DNA of 5,689 bases from an uncultured Prevotella sp. (lineage in GTDB: Bacteria; Bacteroidota; Bacteroidia; Bacteroidales; Bacteroidaceae): positions 1 through 5,689 of the forward strand of contig CAAFFL010000149.1 in NCBI GenBank assembly GCA_900762125.1, given 5' to 3'. The notes under the pieces are model-generated. The model was given only the letters and a program-made list of their open reading frames with translations. It made no database searches and was not told the origin of the DNA. Shown here piece after piece: positions 1 through 5,689 of the stretch (within the stretch, counting starts at the first letter, position 1; each line of letters opens with the position of its first letter). Both the position numbers and the translations under genes were made by a program.

Positions 1-2112
1 GTCCGATACTATCAGGGCGGCAGAGCTTTCCGTGTTGACGGTAAGGACGTCAAAGTGAATAACATCCAATGCGCTGACAACGAATTCTTCGACGTCTTCC
101 CGCAGAAGCAATTGGCTGGCGATCTCAATAAGGGACTATCCACCTATATGGGCTGCGTCATCAGTCGTTCTTTTGCTGAGCGCATCGGCGGCAATGTTGT
201 TGGCAAGATGCTTGTCGACAAGTTCTCGCCCGAGACGAAGTTTACCATCTATGGCGTCTTTGATGACTTTCCATCCAACAGCACATTTGGAACGTGTCAG
301 ATGTATGTGTCGATGGAGATCTTTGCCCAGTCGAAGGATGAGCGAAGGGTCAGCTACATCCATCAGTTGATTGGTGGTGATTCGTTTGGCTCCTATATCC
401 GTCTGCGCAAAGGTGTGACGATTGACGACCTGCAACCCAATGTGAAGCGCTTCATCGATAGCCATGAGGAATATGCCGAGACGATGAAGAAGGGCGTGAA
501 GATGGGCTACACCTTTGCCACACTCAACGAGGAGTTCACCAAGCGCAGCGATGTGCACACGATGATCATCATCCTCTCCATCCTTGCCGTGGTGCTCCTG
601 CTCTCTGCGGTGATGAACTATCTGCTCATCATCGTGGGCAATCTGCCACGTCGCTTCCGTGAGATGGCCGTGAGAAAATGTTTCGGTGCTAAGGAGAAGA
701 CCCTCTATGGCATCGTGTTCCGTGAGGCATTCAGTCAAGTGCTCATCGCCATCGTCCTGGCGGCAGCATTCCTCTTTGTCTGCAAGGGCACGATACAGCA
801 ACTGACCTCGGCTCCGCTGTCCGACCTATTCTATAGCCGAGTGGGGTGGATACTGCTTGCGGTTTGCATCCTCATCGTGGCCTTCGGTACCTTGGTGCCA
901 GGGTGGCTCTACAATCGTATACCCGTGGCAACGGCATTCCGTGGCCTGAAGGACGGGCGTCATCCGTGGAAACGGTGGTTGCTGGCAGTGGAGTTCGCCT
1001 CTGCGGGGTTGCTGTTCTGTTTGCTCATCGTGGTGCAAAGGCAGTATAACCTAATGATCAACGATAACCCAGGATATGACTATCAGAACACTTTAATCGT
1101 CAGCATCTCAAACACACAGCCCGAGGAGAGGCAGAAAGCCATAGACCTCATGGAGCGCATGCCGGAGATTGCAGGGGTGAGCTCTTGCTACACCTTGCCC
1201 TATCCCGGCGTGAGTGGCAACGACGTCTCACTGCCGGGATCAGACCAGAGTCTGATCAACGTTGGCGATATGTATTGGACTGGCGACTATTATTTCGAGA
1301 CGATGGGCATCAAGTGCCTCGACGGTGGCTTCACCGAACATGCCGACAGTTCCTCGGAGGTGATGATTAGTGAGCGTCTGGCCAAGAAGATGAAGGTGCT
1401 GGCTCACTGGCCTGATAACCCCATTGGCCAGCGAATGGTTGTCACAGAACATAACGGGGACACGGGACAATCGCCTTTCTGCACAGTTGTGGGTGTGTAC
1501 AAGGATTTTCGCCTTGGCAATATCACTAGCGAGGACGACCGTCCTTCACTAATGTTCCATAGCAATCTGCCGGGTGAGACACTGCTGGCGCGCTATCATG
1601 AGCTGAAGCCAGAATCAATAGAAGACCTGCAGGCAAAGCTGAAGAAACTCTACCCGGGCGACGACAAGGAGGTGAGCGTATGGTCGTGCCTCTCCGACCT
1701 GGAATGGCTCTATACCCCGCAGCGCAACTTCCGCACAGGTACGGCGATGGCGGGCATCACCGTGTTGCTCATCGCCCTGATGGGACTGGTGGGCTACTCG
1801 AATGATGAGGTGAACCGGCGACGGAAGGAGATAGCCATCCGCAAGGTGAACGGCGCACATACCCGCGACATCCTGCAGCTGTTCCTTCGCGGCATCTTCT
1901 GGGTGGCGTTGCCCTCGCTCGTCGTGGGTGCCGTCTTTGCCTATGTCATAGCTGGCCTGTGGCTCCAGTCGTTCTCGGTGAAGACACCGCTTAGCCCGTG
2001 TCTGTTCCTCGCATGCGTCATTGTCCTGCTAGCCGTCGTGCTGGCAACGGTGGCCATCAACTGCTATAAAGTGGCCAATAGTAATCCTGTTGAATATCTA
2101 AAACAAGAATAA
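1..2112 (+). CDS. MacB/FtsX-family ABC transporter permease, two FtsX modules (5' end missing)
   Basis: This is the membrane subunit of an ABC transporter of the MacB/FtsX type, a family that drives export or extraction of lipids, peptides or drugs at the inner membrane rather than import. The frame is open from base 1, so the GTG at 55 is internal and the true start lies upstream. Numbering from base 1, 703 residues are visible. A periplasmic MacB-like domain (about 1-180) is followed by three membrane segments (about 187-213, 245-262, 281-303), a fourth at 324-346, a second periplasmic domain (about 347-575), and three C-terminal segments (about 581-600, 629-655, 665-688). Both modules carry the FtsX cytoplasmic coupling motif: REMAVRKCFGA near 220 and KEIAIRKVNGA near 609. 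The end, NPVEYLKQE, is typical of the family. Relatives are roughly 780-800 residues (from memory), so the first membrane segment and some of the first periplasmic domain are missing. Its ATPase follows after 4 bases. The substrate cannot be told from the sequence. Confidence 0.93.
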   Translation, partial: VRYYQGGRAFRVDGKDVKVNNIQCADNEFFDVFPQKQLAGDLNKGLSTYMGCVISRSFAERIGGNVVGKMLVDKFSPETKFTIYGVFDDFPSNSTFGTCQMYVSMEIFAQSKDERRVSYIHQLIGGDSFGSYIRLRKGVTIDDLQPNVKRFIDSHEEYAETMKKGVKMGYTFATLNEEFTKRSDVHTMIIILSILAVVLLLSAVMNYLLIIVGNLPRRFREMAVRKCFGAKEKTLYGIVFREAFSQVLIAIVLAAAFLFVCKGTIQQLTSAPLSDLFYSRVGWILLAVCILIVAFGTLVPGWLYNRIPVATAFRGLKDGRHPWKRWLLAVEFASAGLLFCLLIVVQRQYNLMINDNPGYDYQNTLIVSISNTQPEERQKAIDLMERMPEIAGVSSCYTLPYPGVSGNDVSLPGSDQSLINVGDMYWTGDYYFETMGIKCLDGGFTEHADSSSEVMISERLAKKMKVLAHWPDNPIGQRMVVTEHNGDTGQSPFCTVVGVYKDFRLGNITSEDDRPSLMFHSNLPGETLLARYHELKPESIEDLQAKLKKLYPGDDKEVSVWSCLSDLEWLYTPQRNFRTGTAMAGITVLLIALMGLVGYSNDEVNRRRKEIAIRKVNGAHTRDILQLFLRGIFWVALPSLVVGAVFAYVIAGLWLQSFSVKTPLSPCLFLACVIVLLAVVLATVAINCYKVANSNPVEYLKQE

Positions 2113-2116
2113 GAAA

Positions 2117-2776
<660 letters not shown>

Positions 2777-2784
2777 AATAGAAA

Positions 2785-2826
2785 AAGCGTCATCGTCGTG
2801 TTGCGGTGGCGCTTATTATTTTGTTA
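2785..2826 (+). terminator. Intrinsic terminator of the ABC transporter operon
   Basis: An 11-bp stem pairs 2785-2795 with 2804-2814 around an 8-base loop; two of the pairs are G-U wobbles and the rest are Watson-Crick. The 3' arm is followed at once by a T-rich tract (ATTATTTTGTTATT). It begins 8 bases after the ATPase stop codon. The wobble pairs are both on the side that favours folding in the + strand transcript, so it should act on the + strand and separate the transporter operon from the rnf operon. Confidence 0.8.
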
Positions 2827-2862
2827 TTTAGCAACGAAACAACTAAAAAATCTATGTTTTTA

Positions 2863-2893
2863 TTTGCTGTTTCCTAAAATAGTAGTACTTTTG
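2863..2893 (+). promoter_or_regulatory. Bacteroidetes-type primary sigma promoter for the rseC-rnf operon
   Basis: TTTG at 2863-2866 and TACTTTTG at 2886-2893 match the Bacteroidetes -33 (TTTG) and -7 (TAnnTTTG) elements exactly, with a 19-bp spacer, within the usual 19-21 bp. Transcription should start near 2897-2901, giving a leader of about 25 bases before the rseC ATG. The flanking DNA is strongly AT-rich, and the site lies downstream of the preceding terminator. No second promoter of this quality is visible in the window, so this one probably drives rseC, rnfB, rnfC and the genes beyond. Confidence 0.82.
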
Positions 2894-2903
2894 CATTTGC
2901 AAA
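2890..2903. repeat. Perfect inverted repeat over the -7 element and start site (possible operator)
   Basis: TTTGCA and TGCAAA form a perfect 6-bp inverted repeat with a 2-bp centre. The left arm contains the last four bases of the -7 element and the right arm lies at the expected transcription start. This is a good position for a repressor site. However, TTTGCA is a frequent extension of Bacteroidetes -7 elements, so half of the palindrome could be plain promoter sequence. No regulator is encoded nearby. Confidence 0.35.
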
Positions 2904-2924
2904 CTCTACTTGACAAATTAAAAC

Positions 2925-3383
2925 ATGAATAATCAAATCAAGCATGCGGGGGTCATCGAATCCATCGAAGGCGACCATGCTGTGGTACGCATTCTGCAGA
3001 CGTCAGCCTGCGCTGCTTGTAAAGTTGCCGGCCATTGCAACGCCTCGGAGAGCAAGGAGAAGCTCGTCGACATCTATGGTGTGAAAGCCACTGGTTTGAG
3101 TCTTTCCACAACGGGACCCGCCAGTAGGGCTTGGGAGACGCTCCAGGTCGGTGAAGCGGTGACCATCACCGCCGATACAGCCATCGGCTATCGCGCCGTG
3201 GCATGGGGCTTGGGCATCCCGCTCGTGATCCTCATCGTGGTGATCTTTGCGCTGATGGTCATCACTGGCAACGATCTGCTCTCGGCACTCTGTGGACTGG
3301 CAGCCCTTGCACCTTATTATATATTACTCTACTTCCTCCGCGACAAGATCCGGGAGCGACTCTCGTTCCGCATCGAGGCGTAG
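2925..3383 (+). CDS. RseC/MucC-family membrane protein at the head of the rnf operon
   Basis: This 152-residue protein belongs to the RseC (SoxR-reducing system) family. In E. coli, RseC acts with the Rnf-like Rsx complex to keep SoxR reduced. In Bacteroidales a homologue sits directly before rnfB, as here, where it more likely assists assembly or electron transfer of the Rnf complex; that role is inference. Visible parts: a small N-terminal domain starting HAGVIESIEGDHAVVRI, a cysteine cluster C29-x2-C32-x5-C38 in TSACAACKVAGHC (the family hallmark, a possible metal or Fe-S site), a linker and second strand region to about 88, and two membrane helices at about 91-114 and 117-138, ending in a basic cytoplasmic tail. 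The linker around 57-71 (GLSLSTTGPASRAWE) looks longer than in relatives I recall. ATG 2925 is the only sensible start: it lies about 25 bases from the predicted transcript start, behind an A-rich leader, and the next methionine is at 111. Confidence 0.88.
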   Translation: MNNQIKHAGVIESIEGDHAVVRILQTSACAACKVAGHCNASESKEKLVDIYGVKATGLSLSTTGPASRAWETLQVGEAVTITADTAIGYRAVAWGLGIPLVILIVVIFALMVITGNDLLSALCGLAALAPYYILLYFLRDKIRERLSFRIEA

Positions 3384-3387
3384 TTCC

Positions 3388-3410
3388 GCTCCGCCCATCT
3401 TTGGGCGAGC
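3388..3410 (+). other. Small GC-rich hairpin between rseC and rnfB
   Basis: Bases 3388-3396 and 3403-3410 pair as GCTC-(C bulge)-GCCC with GGGCGAGC around the loop ATCTTT. It starts 5 bases after the rseC stop. No T-tract follows (AAAACGAAAG comes next), so it is not an ordinary intrinsic terminator. The right arm GAGC can also pair with GCTC at 3420-3423, giving a weak alternative fold. It could be an RNA-stability or processing hairpin between cotranscribed genes, or one copy of a dispersed repeat; neither can be decided here. The rest of the 63-bp gap is the A-rich translation leader of rnfB. Confidence 0.5.
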
Positions 3411-3446
3411 AAAACGAAAGCTCAAACAAACAAAAATAAAAACATT

Positions 3447-4373
3447 ATGAACTTCATTTTAACTGCAGTACTCGTTTTGGGAGTCATCGCGCTCGTCTCG
3501 GCCGTCGTGCTCTACGTCGTGTCCCAGAAGTTTGCTGTGAAAGAAGACCCTCGCATCCCGCAGGTGCTCGACGTCTTGCCGGGCGCTAACTGTGGCGGCT
3601 GTGGCTTCGCCGGTTGCTCAGGCATGGCCGACGCCCTGGTGAAGGGGGCCGACAATGGCTCGGTAGAAGGGCTGCTCTGCCCCGTGGGCGGACAGGCTGT
3701 GATGAGCCAAGTGGCCGACTTGCTCGGCATTGCCGTGGCCAACACTGAGGCCCGTGTGGCCGTGGTGCGCTGCAATGGTAGCTGTGAGCATCGTCCGCGC
3801 ATCGCCGAGTACGATGGTCTGCGCACCTGTGCGGCCATGAACTCCACCGGTGCCGGCGAGACCGGCTGTGGCTTCGGCTGTCTGGGCTGTGGCGACTGTG
3901 TCAACGCTTGCAACTTCGATGCCATCCACATGAACCCCGAGACAGGTCTGCCCGAGGTTGACGAGGAGAAGTGCACCTCCTGCGGGGCCTGCGTGAAGGC
4001 TTGCCCACGACACATCATCGAGCTCCGCAAGAAGGGTCCGAAGGGTCGTCGCGTCTATGTCCAGTGTGTCAACAAGGACAAGGGTGCCGTGGCAAAGAAA
4101 GCCTGCGAGGTGGCTTGCATCGGCTGTGGCAAGTGCCAGAAGGTCTGCAAGTTTGAGGCCATCACCGTGGAGAACAACCTGAGCTACATTGACCCGAACA
4201 AGTGCCGCTTGTGCACGAAGTGCGTCGACGAGTGCCCGACTGGCGCCATTGTCAAGGTTAACTTCCCTGTGAAGAAAGCCGTGGCACCAAAGCCTGCTGA
4301 GACCGTTGCACCGAAAGCAGAAGCTGTGGCTCCCGAAGTTAAACCCGAAGAGAAGAAGGAGGTAGAAGCATGA
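3447..4373 (+). CDS. rnfB: Rnf complex subunit B, membrane-anchored polyferredoxin
   Basis: RnfB is the Fe-S subunit that accepts electrons from reduced ferredoxin and passes them into the Rnf complex (ferredoxin:NAD+ oxidoreductase), with the soluble part facing the cytoplasm. An N-terminal membrane anchor (about 4-26) precedes the RnfB-specific [4Fe-4S] domain with C49, C52, C57 and C78 (motif NCGGCGFAGC). A middle part holds C109, C113, C128 and C141. Four ferredoxin-type CX2CX2CX3C motifs follow: C145/148/151/155, C176/179/182/186, C224/227/230/234 and C253/256/259/263, all complete. The 308-residue length fits the long form seen in Bacteroidetes and clostridia; E. coli RsxB (192 residues) has only two ferredoxin motifs. 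The last 33 residues (276-308) are an Ala/Pro/Lys/Glu tail with repeated VAPK/VAPE units, probably disordered. The leader is A-rich (AAAAATAAAAACATT) without a Shine-Dalgarno site. The stop overlaps the rnfC start in ATGA, so the two are translationally coupled. Confidence 0.96.
   Translation: MNFILTAVLVLGVIALVSAVVLYVVSQKFAVKEDPRIPQVLDVLPGANCGGCGFAGCSGMADALVKGADNGSVEGLLCPVGGQAVMSQVADLLGIAVANTEARVAVVRCNGSCEHRPRIAEYDGLRTCAAMNSTGAGETGCGFGCLGCGDCVNACNFDAIHMNPETGLPEVDEEKCTSCGACVKACPRHIIELRKKGPKGRRVYVQCVNKDKGAVAKKACEVACIGCGKCQKVCKFEAITVENNLSYIDPNKCRLCTKCVDECPTGAIVKVNFPVKKAVAPKPAETVAPKAEAVAPEVKPEEKKEVEA
4356..4363 (+). promoter_or_regulatory. Shine-Dalgarno-like site for rnfC inside the end of rnfB
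   Basis: AAGGAGGT lies 6 bases before the rnfC ATG and matches the 16S anti-Shine-Dalgarno closely. It also encodes the Lys-Glu-Val of the rnfB tail. Bacteroidetes genes rarely use such sites, and rseC, rnfB and the ABC ATPase here have none. Together with the ATGA overlap it supports 4370 as the rnfC start, although re-initiation by the ribosome ending rnfB may do most of the work. Confidence 0.5.
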
Positions 4374-5689
4374 AACTATTCACATTCCGTATAGGCGGTG
4401 TTCATCCTGAGGAGAACAAGCTCACCGCCGACATCGCTACCGTCCAGGCCGAGCTGCCAAAGGTGGCTGTCTTCCCAACCAGTCAGCACATTGGCGCTCC
4501 CGCCAAGCCTGTCGTCCAGCGTGGCGACAAGGTGAAGGTGGGCACACTCATCGCCGAGGCTGGTGGCTTCGTTTCCGCACCGATCTATTCCAGCGTCTCC
4601 GGAACTGTTGCCAAGGTCGACACCCTTATCGATGCTTCCGGCTATCGCAAGCCTGCTATATATATTAATGTGGAAGGCGACGAGTGGGAGGAGTCTATTG
4701 ATCGTTCCGACAAGCTCGAAACTTTAAAAGACCATCCCGAGCTTACCCCCGAGGAGATCATCAACCGAGTGAAAGAGGCTGGTGTCACCGGTATGGGTGG
4801 TGCTGGTTTCCCAACGTTCATCAAGCTCACCCCGCCGCCAACGGCCAAGGCCGAGTGCGTCATCCTCAATGGCGTGGAGTGTGAGCCATATATCACTTCC
4901 GACTATCGCCTGATGATGGAGCATGCCGATGAGATTCTCGTCGGTCTGGACCTCTTGATGAAGGCGGCTAAGGTGGACCGTGGCCACATCGGCATCGAGG
5001 AGAACAAGCCCGAGGCCATCAAGCTCTTGACCGAGAAGGCTGCGGATGACCCCCGTGTGACCATTGTGCCTCTGGCTCAGAAGTATCCGCAGGGTGGTGA
5101 GAAGCAGCTCGTCGACGCCGTCATCCGGCGTCAGGTGCCAGCGCCTCCTGCCATCCCCGTGAACGTTGGTGCCATCGTCCAGAACGTCGGAACCGCCTTC
5201 GCTGTCTACCAGGCCGTGATGAAGCACAAGCCGCTCTTCGAGCGCTACACCACCGTCACCGGTAAGCTCGTGAAGAACCCCGGCAACTTCCTCGTACGCA
5301 TGGGCACGCCGTTCCAGCAGCTCATCGACGCCTGTGGTGGACTGCCCGAGTGCGACAACAAGGTGCTCGCCGGCGGCCCGATGATGGGTCTCGCCACCAT
5401 CGACGCTGAGGTCCCGCTGCTCAAGAACAACAACGCGATCACCTGCCTTGCCAAAGGCGCTGTGAAGGTCAAACCCACGCGTGCCTGCATCCGCTGCGGC
5501 CGCTGTGTCGAGGCCTGTCCCATGTGTCTCGAGCCCACTCTCATCGAGAAGAAGGCTCATCTCAAAGACGTCGACGGCCTGAACAAGGCCAGCGTCATGA
5601 CCTGTATGGAATGCGGCAGCTGCGCCTTCGCATATCCGTCCGGCCGTCCGCTGGTCCAGTACATGCGTCTTGGTAAGGCGATCATCAGA
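4370..5689 (+). CDS. rnfC: Rnf complex subunit C, NADH/FMN and Fe-S subunit (3' end cut by window; one cluster ligand replaced)
   Basis: RnfC is the peripheral cytoplasmic subunit that exchanges electrons with NAD(H), using FMN and two [4Fe-4S] clusters. The frame starts in the ATGA overlap with rnfB and stays open for 440 codons to the last base; relatives in this phylum are about 445 residues (from memory), so only a few should be missing. Visible parts: an N-terminal barrel-sandwich region (about 30-85, with RGDKVKVGTLI and SSVSGTVAKV), a NuoF-like nucleotide-binding core with GMGGAGFPT (141-149), NGVECEPYIT (168-177) and KYPQGGEKQL (238-247), an SLBB-like stretch with GTPFQQLIDACGG (312-324), and GGPMMG (335-340). 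The first cluster motif is complete: C373, C376, C379, C383. The second has C412, C415 and C418, but the expected fourth Cys before Pro423 is Tyr422 (TAT at 5633-5635). Residue 386 is Cys in CPMCLEP, where CPMGLEP is usual. Apart from these the gene looks intact and functional. rnfD should follow. Confidence 0.95.
   Translation, partial: MKLFTFRIGGVHPEENKLTADIATVQAELPKVAVFPTSQHIGAPAKPVVQRGDKVKVGTLIAEAGGFVSAPIYSSVSGTVAKVDTLIDASGYRKPAIYINVEGDEWEESIDRSDKLETLKDHPELTPEEIINRVKEAGVTGMGGAGFPTFIKLTPPPTAKAECVILNGVECEPYITSDYRLMMEHADEILVGLDLLMKAAKVDRGHIGIEENKPEAIKLLTEKAADDPRVTIVPLAQKYPQGGEKQLVDAVIRRQVPAPPAIPVNVGAIVQNVGTAFAVYQAVMKHKPLFERYTTVTGKLVKNPGNFLVRMGTPFQQLIDACGGLPECDNKVLAGGPMMGLATIDAEVPLLKNNNAITCLAKGAVKVKPTRACIRCGRCVEACPMCLEPTLIEKKAHLKDVDGLNKASVMTCMECGSCAFAYPSGRPLVQYMRLGKAIIR

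Noticed and set aside
55..57. GTG at 55 as the start of the permease
   Set aside because: The same frame is open to base 1 with fitting protein sequence, and the family has a membrane segment before this point, so the gene begins upstream of the window.
136..801. Antisense open frame of 221 codons opposite the permease
   Set aside because: It is a His/Glu/Asp-rich shadow with no domain, while the + strand shows clear FtsX motifs and membrane segments.
2853..2877. Tiny open frame ATG TTT TTA TTT GCT GTT TCC TAA in the promoter region
   Set aside because: It has only seven codons, lies upstream of the predicted transcription start, and overlaps the -33 element.
3396..3403. CATCTTTG as a possible -7 element for an internal rnfB promoter
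   Set aside because: The first base differs from TAnnTTTG, there is no TTTG 19-21 bp upstream, and the site is within the hairpin loop and arm.
3203..3439. + strand frame of 78 codons overlapping the end of rseC and the gap before rnfB
   Set aside because: Its first part is rseC read in another frame and the rest crosses the hairpin gap; no membrane segment or motif is visible and there is no leader.
3512..4030. Two overlapping antisense frames opposite rnfB
   Set aside because: Both are mirror products of the Cys- and Gly-rich rnfB codons and contain no independent motif; two competing frames on the same strand also argue against either being real.
4724..5560. Long antisense open frame of 278 codons opposite rnfC
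   Set aside because: It lies fully inside rnfC, has a composition typical of an antisense shadow in GC-rich coding DNA (many His, Asp, Leu, Val), no recognisable domain, and no promoter or leader. The + strand product is an unambiguous RnfC.

Overview
The window reads as chromosomal DNA of a Bacteroidales bacterium, most likely Prevotella or a close relative. The supporting signs are a Bacteroidetes-type promoter (TTTG, 19 bp, TAnnTTTG), A-rich leaders instead of Shine-Dalgarno sites in front of most genes, an rseC-rnfB-rnfC gene order, and FtsX/MacB-type permeases of the two-module form common in this phylum. Genus assignment is inference. All five genes lie on the + strand, and coding DNA is clearly GC-richer than the intergenic DNA.

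Left part (1-2776): the 3' part of a large MacB/FtsX-type ABC permease, cut by the window start, followed after 4 bases by its ATP-binding partner (LolD/MacB class). The pair forms the end of a transport or export operon, closed by a convincing intrinsic terminator at about 2785-2826.

Middle (2777-2924): a 148-bp AT-rich gap holding the terminator and then a strong consensus promoter (2863-2893). A perfect 6-2-6 inverted repeat overlaps the -7 element and the expected transcription start. This promoter should drive the next operon.

Right part (2925-5689): the start of an Rnf operon. An RseC-family membrane protein is followed by rnfB (a membrane-anchored polyferredoxin) and rnfC (the NADH/FMN/Fe-S subunit, cut by the window end probably only a few codons before its stop). 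A 63-bp gap with a small hairpin separates rseC from rnfB; rnfB and rnfC overlap by ATGA. The Rnf complex passes electrons between reduced ferredoxin and NAD+ across the membrane, coupled to Na+ or H+ translocation. The remaining subunits (rnfD, G, E, A) are expected just downstream, outside the window.

I found no new biological system. The most notable observation is in rnfC: the fourth cysteine of the second [4Fe-4S] motif is replaced by tyrosine (residue 422, codon TAT at 5633-5635), which a single G-to-A change from TGT would explain. A second cysteine-related oddity (Cys386 where family members usually have Gly) lies just after the first motif. Both deserve checking against reads and relatives.
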